Below, one piece after another: positions 8,494 to 17,409 of a stretch of 64,000 nucleotides of DNA; position 1 is the first letter of the stretch; the number at the start of each line of letters is the position of its first letter. The DNA is taken from assembly GCF_001552215.1 (NCBI RefSeq), contig NZ_BCQT01000006.1, forward strand, positions 1 through 64,000, in the 5' to 3' direction. The stretch comes from Actinomadura macra NBRC 14102 (lineage in GTDB: Bacteria > Actinomycetota > Actinomycetes > Streptosporangiales > Streptosporangiaceae). The notes beneath the pieces were generated by a model, which was not told where the DNA came from, searched no databases, and was given only the letters and a program-made list of their open reading frames with translations. Both the position numbers and the translations under genes were made by a program.

Positions 8494-9003
8494 GTGAGGG
8501 TCGAGGCGAGCCCGGACCTCTCGTCCGGCGGGGAGACGATCAGCGGGGACGCGGTCGAGCTGTGGAACACGCTCTCGGGGGCGGAGCTGATCCAGGCCAT
8601 GAGCGATGGGCGTTTCCCGCAGATCTCCGACATCAACGACTACATCCGCCAGGTGATCGTGTCCGCGGAGCCGGGCCGGGTGGAGATCTCCTGGACGCCG
8701 CACGAGGGCCTGTGCAACCCCGGCGGGACCGTCCACGGCGGCTACATCGCCATGATCCTGGACAACGCGGTGTGCCTCGCCGCCAGCAGTACGTGCGAGC
8801 ACTTCATGCCGATGCTCACCCTCAACCTGAACATCGACTACCTGCGCGCCGTCAGCGCCGGTGAGACCTACACCGTGACCGGGACGTCCGTGCACCCCGG
8901 AAGCACCCGCATGGTCGCCACCGCGGTCATCGCCGATGCGCGGGGCCGCCCCGTCGCGCAGGCGTCGGGAAGCGTCCTGCCCAACCGCGCCTTCGCACGC
9001 TGA
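8494..9003 (+). CDS. PaaI-family hotdog thioesterase
   Basis: Hydrolyses acyl-CoA or aryl-CoA thioesters. The 169-residue protein has the hotdog signature GGTVHGGYIAMILDNAV (His81 and the following helix), then the strand LTLNLNIDYLRAV and the C-terminal strand VAQASGSVLPN. The GTG at 8494 is preceded by AGGGGG (8484-8489 region), a good ribosome binding site. It lies between the kinase and sppA in the same direction with short gaps; the substrate cannot be inferred from context. Confidence 0.85.
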   Translation: MRVEASPDLSSGGETISGDAVELWNTLSGAELIQAMSDGRFPQISDINDYIRQVIVSAEPGRVEISWTPHEGLCNPGGTVHGGYIAMILDNAVCLAASSTCEHFMPMLTLNLNIDYLRAVSAGETYTVTGTSVHPGSTRMVATAVIADARGRPVAQASGSVLPNRAFAR

Positions 9004-9034
9004 GGGCCCCCTCGCCAGCGCATAGGGTGGGGTC

Positions 9035-10738
9035 ATGGTGGATCCCGGCACAGTCGTCAACGTCATCAAGCAGGCCCGGGACCGGCGGACGGCCCCGCTG
9101 ATCCTGGAGCTGGACCTCACCGAGGGCCTGATGGAGTCCGCGCCCGCGGACCCGATCTCGGCGATCATGTCCATGCGTCGGACGAGCCTGCGCGACGTCC
9201 TGGACGGGCTGCGTCGCGCCCGCTCCGACAGCCGGGTGCGGGCCCTGGTCGTAAAGGTCACCGGCGGGGTCGGCCTGGCGCTCGCGCAGGAACTGCGGGA
9301 GGCCGTCCAGGGGTTCCGCGAGGCGGGCAAGCTCGCCGTCGCCTGGGCGGAGACCTTCGGCGAGGGCGGCCGCGGCACCGTCCCGTTCTACCTGGCCACC
9401 GGCTTCGACAAGGTCTACCTGCAACCCACGGGCGAGGTGGGCCTCACCGGCGTGGCGCTGGAGGAGCCCTTCTTCGCGGGCGCGCTGGAGAAGGCGGGCG
9501 TCCAGCCGCGCTTCGCCAAGCGGTACGAGTACAAGACCATGGCCAACACGTTCATGGAGAAGACGTACACGCCCGAGCACGAGGAGTCGTCCCAGCGGCT
9601 CGTGACGTCGATCGGCGAGCAGATCACCGCGGGCATCGCCGCCGCCCGCGACCTGCCCGTCGACAGGGTCCGCGAGCTCACCGACCGCGGCCCGCTCCTC
9701 GCCGACGAGGCACTGGAGGAGGGCCTGGTCGACCGGCTCGGCTACCGCGACGAGGTGTACGCCGACCTCCGCGAGCAGTTCGGGGAGTCGGTCCAGCTCC
9801 GCTACGTGGCCCGCTACAACCGCACGCACGGCCTCGCCCGCCGCATCCCGCAGCCGGGCCGGCAGGACGTCGTCGCCCTCATCAACGGGCACGGCCCGAT
9901 CCGTCTCGGCCGCAGCGGTCGCGGCGGCCCGCTGCCGAACTCCGGCCCCGCGATGGGCTCGGACACGGTCGGCGCCGCGTTCCGGGCCGCCACCAAGGAC
10001 GACCGCGTCAAGGCGATCGTCTTCCGCGTGAACAGCCCCGGTGGCTCCGCCGTGGCGTCCGACGCGATCTGGCGCGAGGTGGTGCTGGCCCGCCGCGCGG
10101 GCAAACCCGTGATCGTCTCGATGGGCGACGTCGCCGCCTCCGGCGGCTACTACGTGGCGATGGCCGCGGACACGATCGTCGCGCAGCCCGGCACGATCAC
10201 CGGTTCGATCGGCGTCGTCGTCGGCAAGGCCGTCGTGAACGACCTGCTGGCCCGCGTCGGCATCGGCCTCGGCTCGGTCGCCGACGGCGAGCACGCCCGC
10301 ATGTTCAGCGCCACCAAGGACTTCAGCGACTCCGAGTGGGAGCGGATCAACGCCTCCCTCGACCGGATCTACGACGACTTCACGGCCAAGGTCGCCGAGG
10401 GACGCGAGCTGCCGCGCGACCGCGTCCACGAGCTCGCCCGGGGCCGCGTCTGGACGGGCGCCGACGCCAAGGACGGCGGCCTGGTGGACGAGCTGGGCGG
10501 CCTCGACCTGGCCCTCGACCTGGCCCGCAAGAAGTCCGGTCTGGCCGCCGACGCCCCGGTCCGCACCTACCCGCACACCTCGCCGCTGGAGCGGCTGCGT
10601 CCGCCGGAGTCCAGCGAGGACCGCACCGCCGCGTCCGCCCGTTTCGACGGCTGGGGCTCCCTCGGCGGCCTCGCCGCCCGCCTCGGCCTGCCCGCCACCG
10701 GCCCCCTCACCCTCCCGGGTTCCTGGGAGATCCGCTGA
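9035..10738 (+). CDS. sppA: Signal peptide peptidase SppA, 67K type
   Basis: Serine protease of family S49 that degrades cleaved signal peptides. The 567-residue protein has the tandem S49 arrangement of the long E. coli-type enzyme: the N-terminal repeat supplies the general-base lysine (Lys167 in YEYKTMAN) and the C-terminal repeat the nucleophile (Ser369 in GDVAASGGYY), followed by PGTITGSIGV. No N-terminal membrane helix is visible, which is unusual compared with E. coli SppA. The stop overlaps the CTG proposed as start of the next gene (CTGA). Confidence 0.93.
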   Translation: MVDPGTVVNVIKQARDRRTAPLILELDLTEGLMESAPADPISAIMSMRRTSLRDVLDGLRRARSDSRVRALVVKVTGGVGLALAQELREAVQGFREAGKLAVAWAETFGEGGRGTVPFYLATGFDKVYLQPTGEVGLTGVALEEPFFAGALEKAGVQPRFAKRYEYKTMANTFMEKTYTPEHEESSQRLVTSIGEQITAGIAAARDLPVDRVRELTDRGPLLADEALEEGLVDRLGYRDEVYADLREQFGESVQLRYVARYNRTHGLARRIPQPGRQDVVALINGHGPIRLGRSGRGGPLPNSGPAMGSDTVGAAFRAATKDDRVKAIVFRVNSPGGSAVASDAIWREVVLARRAGKPVIVSMGDVAASGGYYVAMAADTIVAQPGTITGSIGVVVGKAVVNDLLARVGIGLGSVADGEHARMFSATKDFSDSEWERINASLDRIYDDFTAKVAEGRELPRDRVHELARGRVWTGADAKDGGLVDELGGLDLALDLARKKSGLAADAPVRTYPHTSPLERLRPPESSEDRTAASARFDGWGSLGGLAARLGLPATGPLTLPGSWEIR

Positions 10739-11217
10739 GCACCGACTTCGTCGAGGCCGTCGCGGGCTTTGCCACAGGCGTGGTCGTGCTGACCGTCCGC
10801 GACGGCCGCGACGACCTCGGTACGACCGTGACCTCGTTCATGTCGGTGTCCCTTGAGCCGCCGATGGTCCTGGCGGGCGTGGCGTCATCGTCCTACCTGA
10901 CCGAGGTCCTGCACCGCCGGGAGCGCTGGGCGGCGACCGTCCTCGCCGTGGGCCAGCGCGCCCTCGCGGGCCGCTTCGCCGCCGAGGGCCGCCCGAGCGC
11001 CCGCCTCCTCCTCGCGAGCGAGCCCCACCACCGCGGCTCCCTCTCGGACGCCCTGCTCCCCGACACCGGACTGGCCGCCCTGGAATGCGAGACCCGCCAG
11101 ACCATCGAGGCGGGCGACCACACCCTCTTCATCGCCGAAGTCCTCGCGGCGGACTACATCACCCGCGGCGAAAAACCACTAATAAGAGTCAATCGCCGCT
11201 ATCTCGGGGGTGAATAG
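10735..11217 (+). CDS. Flavin reductase family protein, apparent CTG start
   Basis: FMN-binding split-barrel oxidoreductase of 160 residues that uses NAD(P)H to reduce flavin, often for a partner monooxygenase. Family features are STDFVEAVAGFATGVVVLTV, TTVTSFMSVSLEPPMVL and the C-terminal GEKPLIRVNRRYLGG. The family N-terminus begins right after the sppA stop and no ATG, GTG or TTG is available there. CTG at 10735-10737 overlaps the sppA TGA, and GGGAGA at 10725-10730 is 4 bases upstream, so CTG initiation by translational coupling is the simplest reading. The alternative GTG inside the first beta strand would truncate the fold. Confidence 0.8.
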   Translation: MSTDFVEAVAGFATGVVVLTVRDGRDDLGTTVTSFMSVSLEPPMVLAGVASSSYLTEVLHRRERWAATVLAVGQRALAGRFAAEGRPSARLLLASEPHHRGSLSDALLPDTGLAALECETRQTIEAGDHTLFIAEVLAADYITRGEKPLIRVNRRYLGGE

Positions 11218-11242
11218 AGTGCCGGATCGCGATGATGGCGAC

Positions 11243-11863
11243 ATGACAGCACACTCGCCGGAACTGCCCTTCGCTCTCACCCTCGACGACTACCTCGCCG
11301 CCGGTGAGGAGAAGTGGAACGACTTCGAGGTGGCAGAGGGCAACCTCGTCCTCCGCGAAGAGCGCAGTCGTCCCCACCAGAAGACGGCGTTCCGCCTCGC
11401 CGGCGCCTTCGAGACAGCGGTGCGAAAGTACCGGTCGACGCACCCGGGGGCCAACGCCCCCTGCTATGAGATCAACACCGAGGTGAACCTCCTGCTCTGG
11501 GAGGTCCCGCTGACGATTCGCAAGCCCGACGTCATCGTCCACCGCTGCCGGGAACAGTTCGAGATGCTCCAGGCAGGGGACGCGATCATTGTCGCCGAAG
11601 TGATCTCCCGTTGGTCGGAATCACGCGACCGCATCCACAAGATGGGCGAATACGCCAAGTCACGCATTCCGCACTATCTCATTATCCAGTTTGATGAGGT
11701 CGGGGCGACAATTGTGGAGCATTATGCCCTGATCGCCTCGGACACCACCTATTCCCGGATCAGCGTCACCCACCGAGACCGGGACATCTGGGCGCTCGAC
11801 ATCACCGTACCCTTCGAGATCCAGATCGGCTGGCAGGACCTCGATGTGGGGCCACCCGTCTGA
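11243..11863 (+). CDS. Uma2-family (DUF820) PD-(D/E)XK nuclease-like protein
   Basis: About 206 residues with the Uma2 pattern: LTLDDYLAAG, a glutamate-containing strand (FEVAEGNLVL), the RKPDVIV motif preceded by a Glu-rich strand, and VAEVISRWSESRDRIHKMGEYAKSRIPHYLII. In this fold the D of KPDVIV and the E of AEVIS are the metal ligands. These genes are numerous in actinomycetes; the biological role is not established. The ATG at 11243 is taken; GTG codons at 11210 and 11219 are also in frame and one overlaps the previous stop, so the start is uncertain. It converges with hutI. Confidence 0.75.
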   Translation: MTAHSPELPFALTLDDYLAAGEEKWNDFEVAEGNLVLREERSRPHQKTAFRLAGAFETAVRKYRSTHPGANAPCYEINTEVNLLLWEVPLTIRKPDVIVHRCREQFEMLQAGDAIIVAEVISRWSESRDRIHKMGEYAKSRIPHYLIIQFDEVGATIVEHYALIASDTTYSRISVTHRDRDIWALDITVPFEIQIGWQDLDVGPPV

Positions 11864-11874
11864 ATGGGGCGGGT

Positions 11875-13041
11875 TCAGACCTTGCGGCCGGCCTTCCAGA
11901 CTGCGGCCACCTGGGGGACGCCAGGACGGTAGGCCAGGTGGATGTGGGACGGGGCGTCCAGCACCAGGACGTCCGCGCGTGCACCGGGGGCCAGATGACC
12001 GACATCGGTGCGGCGCAGGGCGCGGGCGCCGCCGGCGGTGGCGGACCAGACGGCTTCGGCAGGGGTCATGTGCATGTCGCGGACGGCGACGGCGATGCAG
12101 AACGCCATGCTGGAGCTGTAGCAGGAGCCGGGATTGCAGTCGGTGGCGAGCGCGACGGTGGCGCCGGCGTCCAGGAGGCGGCGGGCGTCCGGATAGGGCT
12201 GGCGAGTGGAGAACTCGACGCCCGGGAGAAGCGTCGCCACGGTGCGGGAGGACGCGAGGGCGTCGACGTCGGCGTCGCTGAGGAACGTGCAGTGGTCGGC
12301 GGACGCGGCGTCGAGCTCCACGGCGAGGCCGACGCCGGGGCCCTGGGCGAGCTGGTTGGCGTGGACGCGGGGGGCCAGGCCCGCCTTCATGCCGGCCTGG
12401 AGGACGGTACGGGCCTGATCGACGTCGAAGGCGCCGTCCTCGCAGAAGACGTCCACCCAGCGGGCGTGGGGCGCACAGGCGGCGAGCATGTCGGTGGTGA
12501 CGAGGCCGACGTAGGCGTCGGTGTCGCCCCCGTACTCCGACGGGACCACGTGGGCGCCGAGGTAGGTGACCTCGTCGGCCAGTTCGGCGGCGATGCGGAC
12601 GGCGCGTTCCTCATGCTCGACCGTGAGACCGTAGCCGGACTTGCACTCGACCGTCGTGTTCCCCTGCCGGGCCATCTCGTCCACGAGGCGGCGCAGGTTG
12701 GCGCGCAGATCGTCGTCGGACGCGGCGCGGGTACGGGCGACCGTGGTGCGGATGCCCCCCGCGCCGTAGGGGACGCCGCTCATGCGGGCGGCGAACTCCT
12801 CGGCGCGCTCGCCCGCGAAGACGAGGTGGGCGTGGGAGTCCACGAAGCCGGGGAGGACGGCCCGTCCGGCGGCGTCGAAGGACTCGTCGGCGGCGGGGGC
12901 CTCGGCGGTCGGACCCGTCCAGGCGATCGTGCCGCCGTCGATCACGACGGCGGCGTCGTGGAGGACGCCGAGGGGGCCTTCTCCGGTGCCGGGCTCGTTG
13001 GTGACCAGTTCCCCGATGTTCGTGATGGCGATGCTCACCAC
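11875..13041 (-). CDS. hutI: Imidazolonepropionase
   Basis: Third step of histidine degradation: hydrolyses imidazolone-5-propionate to N-formimidoyl-L-glutamate. The 388-residue amidohydrolase has the metal motif [12 protein letters not shown], the substrate loop [19 protein letters not shown], the conserved SADHCTFL and [14 protein letters not shown]. It is the last gene of the hut operon, 9 bases after hutF. The start is one of two adjacent GTG codons (13041 or 13038). The operon is transcribed from 18954 leftwards. Confidence 0.95.
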   Translation of the reverse strand: MVSIAITNIGELVTNEPGTGEGPLGVLHDAAVVIDGGTIAWTGPTAEAPAADESFDAAGRAVLPGFVDSHAHLVFAGERAEEFAARMSGVPYGAGGIRTTVARTRAASDDDLRANLRRLVDEMARQGNTTVECKSGYGLTVEHEERAVRIAAELADEVTYLGAHVVPSEYGGDTDAYVGLVTTDMLAACAPHARWVDVFCEDGAFDVDQARTVLQAGMKAGLAPRVHANQLAQGPGVGLAVELDAASADHCTFLSDADVDALASSRTVATLLPGVEFSTRQPYPDARRLLDAGATVALATDCNPGSCYSSSMAFCIAVAVRDMHMTPAEAVWSATAGGARALRRTDVGHLAPGARADVLVLDAPSHIHLAYRPGVPQVAAVWKAGRKV

Positions 13042-13050
13042 GGCAGGATC

Positions 13051-14394
13051 TCACGCTCCCGTCACGGTGCTGACGGCGCCTGCCAGGATGGCCGGAACGT
13101 CGTCGATGAGCAGGTGGCGACCGTCGTGGACGATCTGGCGCCCGGAGACGACCACGTGCCGGACGTCGGCCGCGGTGGCGGCGAAGACGGCGGTCTCGGC
13201 GAGATGCCCCGGGCCGGCCCCGGCGGTGCGGACCGAGCCGAGGTCCACGGTGACGAGGTCGGCGTAGGCGCCGGGTTCCAGGCGGCCCGCCTCGGGCCAG
13301 CCGAGGCCGTAGTGGCCGGCGGACGTGGCGGCGGTGATCAATTCCCCGGCCGTCCAGTGCCCGCGGACGCGGGTGCGGAGCCGCTCGTTCAGCTCGACGG
13401 CGCGGGCCTCCTCGAACAGGTCGAGGACGGCGTGCTGGTCGGAGCCGAGGCAGATCGGCGAGCCCGCGTCGGCGAGGTCGCGGGCGGGGCCGATGCCGTC
13501 GGCGAGGTCGCGTTCGGTGGTGGGGCACATGCACACACCGGTCATGGTGGTGCCGAGCAGGCCGATGTCCTCCTCGGTGAGATGGGTGGCGTGGACGGCG
13601 GTGGTCAACGCGCCCAGGGCACCGGCCTCGGCGAGGAGCCGCGTGGGCGTCATGTCGTAGACGTCCAGGCAGTCCTGGTTCTCGGCGGGCTGCTCCGACA
13701 AGTGGACGTGCAGCGGCGCCCGATGGTCGCGCGCCCAGGACGCGACGGCGCGCAGCTGCTCGGGGGGCACCGCGCGGACGGAGTGGATCGCGGCGCCGAC
13801 GCGGGCGTGCAGGCGCGCCTTGTCGGTGTGCTCGTAGAGGCTGTCGACGCGGCGCGCCCAGTTGCCCGCGGTGCCGTCGCCGAAGCGGAGCTGCGGCCCC
13901 TGGAGCGGCTGCCCGATGCCGCCGGTGAGGTAGCAGGTGTCGAGGAGGGTGATCCTGATGCCCGCGTCCCCGGCGGCGGCGATCAGGGCTTCGCCCATCG
14001 CGTTGGGGTCGTCGTAGGGGGCGCCGCCGGGCTGGTGGTGCAGGTAGTGGAACTCGCCGACGCAACTGATCCCGGCGAGGGCCATCTCGGCGAACACCGC
14101 CCTGGCCAGCGCACGGTAGGAGTCGGGGTCGAGCCGGTCGGCGACCTTGTACATCTGGTCACGCCACGTCCAGAAGGTCCCCCGCTGGGTCTGCACACGG
14201 CTGCGCAGGGCGCGATGGAAGGCGTGGGAATGGGCGTTGGCCAGACCCGGCAGGGTCAGGCCGGGCAGGTGGAGCGCGTCCCCCGGGGAGGAGACGTCGC
14301 GGGTGACGCTCGTGATCCGTTCGCCGTCGGCCTCGATGAGCACGTCCGGGGCGACACCGTCACCGAGCCAGGCGAACTGGGCATGCCATTGCAT
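13051..14394 (-). CDS. hutF: Formimidoylglutamate deiminase
   Basis: Converts N-formimidoyl-L-glutamate to N-formyl-L-glutamate plus ammonia, defining the five-step hut route. In 447 residues the amidohydrolase metal site is seen as NAHSHAFHRAL, GEFHYLHHQPGG, VHLSEQPAE, HATHL and GSDQHAV. Its presence means a deformylase is needed to release glutamate; no hutG is visible in the window, which focuses attention on the M20 enzyme encoded immediately upstream. The ATG at 14394 follows the M20 stop by 9 bases. Confidence 0.94.
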   Translation of the reverse strand: MQWHAQFAWLGDGVAPDVLIEADGERITSVTRDVSSPGDALHLPGLTLPGLANAHSHAFHRALRSRVQTQRGTFWTWRDQMYKVADRLDPDSYRALARAVFAEMALAGISCVGEFHYLHHQPGGAPYDDPNAMGEALIAAAGDAGIRITLLDTCYLTGGIGQPLQGPQLRFGDGTAGNWARRVDSLYEHTDKARLHARVGAAIHSVRAVPPEQLRAVASWARDHRAPLHVHLSEQPAENQDCLDVYDMTPTRLLAEAGALGALTTAVHATHLTEEDIGLLGTTMTGVCMCPTTERDLADGIGPARDLADAGSPICLGSDQHAVLDLFEEARAVELNERLRTRVRGHWTAGELITAATSAGHYGLGWPEAGRLEPGAYADLVTVDLGSVRTAGAGPGHLAETAVFAATAADVRHVVVSGRQIVHDGRHLLIDDVPAILAGAVSTVTGA

Positions 14395-14403
14395 ATTGGA
14401 TCT

Positions 14404-15618
14404 CTACCCGCAAGCCAGGTCAGCAAGTACCACGGTTAGTGCCTCCACTCCCGCCAGACAGTCGGCGGGCTCGGCGTGTTCGGCGGGCGCGTGCGAGATC
14501 CCGGTCGGGTTCCGGACGAACAGCATCGCCGCCGGCACGCGGGCCGACAGGACACCCGCGTCGTGGCCCGCCCCCGTCGGCAGGACGGGAACGCCTCCTG
14601 CCTGACAGGAGCCGACGGCCGTGCCGACGCGGTCGCGCAGCGCGAGGTTGAAGTCGACGATCTCGGTGTAGGACTCCTCGGCCAGGTCCACGCTCACCCG
14701 GTGCGCGCGGGCGGCGACCCTGGCCGCCTCGTCCACCTCCGCGACCGTCCGGCGGACGGCCTCGTCGGCGGGTCCGCGCGCGTCCAGCCAGGCGGTGACG
14801 GACGAGGCGATGGCGTTCACCCCGCCCGGCTCGACCCTGACCTTGCCGACGGTCGCGACGGTGCCGTTGCGCTCGGCGGCCTCCCGTGCGGCAAGGACCA
14901 TCCCGGCGAACGGCGGCATCGGGTCGCGGCGGTCGCGCAGCAGGGTCGTCCCGGCGTGGTTGCCCTCGCCGGAGAAGTCGAACCGCCACCGGCCGTGCGG
15001 GACGATCGCGCTCGCCACCCCGACGGGCTGCCGGAGCGCGCGTCCTTGCTCGACATGGAGTTCGATGTAGCAGCCGATGCGCCCGAGGAGGTCCTCATCG
15101 GGTCCGATCGCCTGGGGGTCGAGCCCGGCGTTGTGCATGACCTCGGCGAAGGTGTGCCCGCCGGCGTCGGTGAGGCCGCGGGCCCGCTCCGGGTCGATCG
15201 CCCCCGACAGCAGCCGCGACCCGAGGCACGCGACCCCGAACCGCGCGCCCTCCTCCTCCGCGAAGGCCCCGATCCCGATGGGCCGCCGGGGTGTGGCACC
15301 GCGTTCGCGCAGCGAGTCGACGGCCGCGAATGCCGAGACGACGCCGAGCGGCCCGTCGAACGCGCCGCCGCCGGGCACCGAGTCCAGGTGGCTCCCGGTC
15401 AGGACGGCGTCGCCGCGCGCCCCGCCGTCCGGGTACCACCAGGCGACCATGTTGCCGTTGGCGTCGTGCTCCACCGGCAGGTCGCGGCGGCGCGCCTCGT
15501 CCACGAACCAGGCGCGGCACTCCAGCTCCGGCGGCGTCCACGCGAACCGGTGGTAGCCGCCGGTCGCCTCATCCCGTCCGACGGGCAGCAGCGCCGCCCA
15601 CATCTCCTCGAAGCTCAT
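14404..15618 (-). CDS. M20 amidohydrolase (allantoate amidohydrolase / N-carbamoyl-amino-acid hydrolase family) in the hut operon
   Basis: Metal-dependent amidase of 404 residues. The family features are [15 protein letters not shown] (metal His and Asp), [17 protein letters not shown] with the catalytic Glu pair, [11 protein letters not shown], and the C-terminal PTGAGHDAG with a metal His. Sequence class suggests allantoate or N-carbamoyl-L-amino acids as substrate, but it sits between hutU and hutF and overlaps the hutU stop by ATGA, so it is co-translated with histidine catabolism. I infer that it may hydrolyse the N-formyl or N-formimidoyl intermediate, replacing HutG. The purine operon at 51-60 kb has allantoicase, so allantoate hydrolysis is not needed from this enzyme. 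Confidence 0.85.
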   Translation of the reverse strand: MSFEEMWAALLPVGRDEATGGYHRFAWTPPELECRAWFVDEARRRDLPVEHDANGNMVAWWYPDGGARGDAVLTGSHLDSVPGGGAFDGPLGVVSAFAAVDSLRERGATPRRPIGIGAFAEEEGARFGVACLGSRLLSGAIDPERARGLTDAGGHTFAEVMHNAGLDPQAIGPDEDLLGRIGCYIELHVEQGRALRQPVGVASAIVPHGRWRFDFSGEGNHAGTTLLRDRRDPMPPFAGMVLAAREAAERNGTVATVGKVRVEPGGVNAIASSVTAWLDARGPADEAVRRTVAEVDEAARVAARAHRVSVDLAEESYTEIVDFNLALRDRVGTAVGSCQAGGVPVLPTGAGHDAGVLSARVPAAMLFVRNPTGISHAPAEHAEPADCLAGVEALTVVLADLACG

Positions 15619-17399
15619 GCCGTCTCATTGTGGGGGGACGACCCCCCACTCCCCCCGGACACCCGCGCATCATCGAGGGGGGACGACCCCCCACTCCCCC
15701 CGGACACCCGCGCATCATTGTGGGGGGACGACCCCCCACTCCCCCCGGACACCCTCATGGGAACCCGGACACCCCGCTCGTCCGCCACCTCGACAGCGCG
15801 CTCGTATCCCGCGTCGACATGCCGCATGACGCCGGTTCCCGGGTCGTTGGTGAGGACGCGCCGGAGCTTCTCCCCGGCGAGCGGTGTACCGTCGGCGACG
15901 CACACCTGGCCCGCGTGGATGGACCGTCCGATGCCGACGCCGCCGCCGTGGTGGATGGACACCCAGGTGGCGCCGGACGCGGTGTTGAGCATCGCGTTCA
16001 GCAGCGGCCAGTCGGCGATGGCGTCCGAGCCGTCCGCCATGCCCTCGGTCTCACGGTAGGGGCTGGCGACCGAGCCGCAGTCGAGGTGGTCGCGGCCGAG
16101 CACGATCGGCGCGCTGATCTCGCCGCGCGCGACGAGGTCGTTGAACAGTTCCCCGGCGCGGTCGCGCTCACCGTAGCCGAGCCAGCAGATCCGGGACGGC
16201 AGGCCCTGGAAGTGGACCCGCTCCCCCGCCATCCTGATCCACCGGGTCAGCGGCTCGTTGTCGGGGAACAGCTCCAGGATGGCCCGGTCGGTGCGGGCGA
16301 TGTCCTTCGGGTCGCCTGACAGCGCCGCCCACCGGAACGGGCCCTTGCCCTCGCAGAACAGCGGGCGAATGTAGGCGGGGACGAACCCGGGGAAGTCGAA
16401 CGCCCGCGTGTACCCGGCGAGCTGCGCCTCCCCGCGGATCGAGTTGCCGTAGTCGAACACCTCGGCGCCCGCGTCCTGGAAGCCGACCATCGCCTCGACG
16501 TGCGCGGCCATCGACGCGCGGGCGCGGGTGGTGAAGCCGGCCGGGTCCTTGTCGCGCTCGGCGGCCATGTCCGCGAACTCGACGCCCTGCGGCAGGTACA
16601 TCAGCGGGTCGTGCGCGCTGGTCTGGTCGGTGACGACGTCGATCGGCGCGCCCCGCCGCAGCAGTTCGGGGACGAGGTCGGCGGCGTTCCCCAGCACGGC
16701 GATCGACAGCGGACGCCGCTGCGCCCTGGCCTCCTCGGCGAGCCGGAGCGCCTCGTCCAGGGAGTCGGCCCGCACGTCGCAGTACCGGTGGGCGACGCGC
16801 CGCTCGATGCGGGACGGGTCGCACTCGATACAGATCGCCACGCCCCCGTTCATCGTGACGGCGAGCGGCTGCGCGCCGCCCATCCCGCCGAGCCCTGCGG
16901 TCAGCGTGATCGTCCCGGCGAGGGTGCCGCCGAACCGCTTCTCGGCGACGGCCGCGAACGTCTCGTAGGTGCCCTGGAGGATGCCCTGCGTGCCGATGTA
17001 GATCCACGATCCGGCGGTCATCTGCCCGAACATCGTGAGGCCGAGCGACTCGAGGCGGCGGAACTCCTCCCAGGTCGCCCACTGCGGCACCAGGTTGGAG
17101 TTAGCGATCAGGACCCGGGGCGCCCACTCATGCGTCCGGAAGATCCCGACGGGCTTGCCCGACTGGACGAGCAGGGTCTCGTCCCCCTCCAGATCCGTCA
17201 GGGACCGGATGATCCCGTCGAACGCGTCCCAGCTGCGCGCGGCCTTCCCGGACCCGCCGTAGACGACCAGCTCGTCGGGGTGCTCGGCGACCTCCGGGTC
17301 GAGGTTGTTCTGGATCATGCGCAGGGCGGCCTCCTGCGGCCAGCCCTTAGCGGTCAGCGACGTGCCGCGCGGCGCGCGGACGGGACGGGGACCGGACAT
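15615..17399 (-). CDS. hutU: Urocanate hydratase with a repeat-derived C-terminal tail
   Basis: NAD-dependent enzyme converting urocanate to imidazolonepropionate. The 594-residue product has the family start [22 protein letters not shown], the NAD-binding [12 protein letters not shown], and [17 protein letters not shown] with the conserved cysteine region. The conserved domain ends near [20 protein letters not shown], then about 50 extra residues follow, made of three 15-residue repeats [15 protein letters not shown] encoded by tandem 45-bp units (15625-15759). The family is normally about 550 residues, so this tail is an acquired extension. The stop overlaps the next ATG (ATGA). The gene lies 10 bases after hutH. 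Confidence 0.95.
   Translation of the reverse strand: MSGPRPVRAPRGTSLTAKGWPQEAALRMIQNNLDPEVAEHPDELVVYGGSGKAARSWDAFDGIIRSLTDLEGDETLLVQSGKPVGIFRTHEWAPRVLIANSNLVPQWATWEEFRRLESLGLTMFGQMTAGSWIYIGTQGILQGTYETFAAVAEKRFGGTLAGTITLTAGLGGMGGAQPLAVTMNGGVAICIECDPSRIERRVAHRYCDVRADSLDEALRLAEEARAQRRPLSIAVLGNAADLVPELLRRGAPIDVVTDQTSAHDPLMYLPQGVEFADMAAERDKDPAGFTTRARASMAAHVEAMVGFQDAGAEVFDYGNSIRGEAQLAGYTRAFDFPGFVPAYIRPLFCEGKGPFRWAALSGDPKDIARTDRAILELFPDNEPLTRWIRMAGERVHFQGLPSRICWLGYGERDRAGELFNDLVARGEISAPIVLGRDHLDCGSVASPYRETEGMADGSDAIADWPLLNAMLNTASGATWVSIHHGGGVGIGRSIHAGQVCVADGTPLAGEKLRRVLTNDPGTGVMRHVDAGYERAVEVADERGVRVPMRVSGGSGGSSPHNDARVSGGSGGSSPLDDARVSGGSGGSSPHNETA
15625..15759 (-). repeat. Three tandem 45-bp repeats with GC hairpins inside the 3' end of hutU
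   Basis: Copies at 15625-15669, 15670-15714 and 15715-15759; the first and third are nearly identical, the second differs at a few bases. Each holds the inverted repeat GGGGGG-ACGA-CCCCCC, extended to 8-base arms GTGGGGGG/CCCCCCAC in the first copy and at the start of the third. The length (multiple of 3) keeps hutU in frame. Three strong hairpins just before the hutU stop could pause ribosomes or RNA polymerase or protect upstream mRNA. Confidence 0.85.
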
Positions 17400-17409
17400 T
17401 GCGGACTCC

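Noticed and set aside
11938-14439. Long plus-strand open frame of about 830 codons over hutI/hutF
   Set aside because: It is antisense to two clearly conserved genes; such frames arise from GC-rich third positions and this one has no family motif or ribosome binding site.
15625-15759. CRISPR array
   Set aside because: The units are head-to-tail 45-mers without unique spacers and lie inside the hutU frame.
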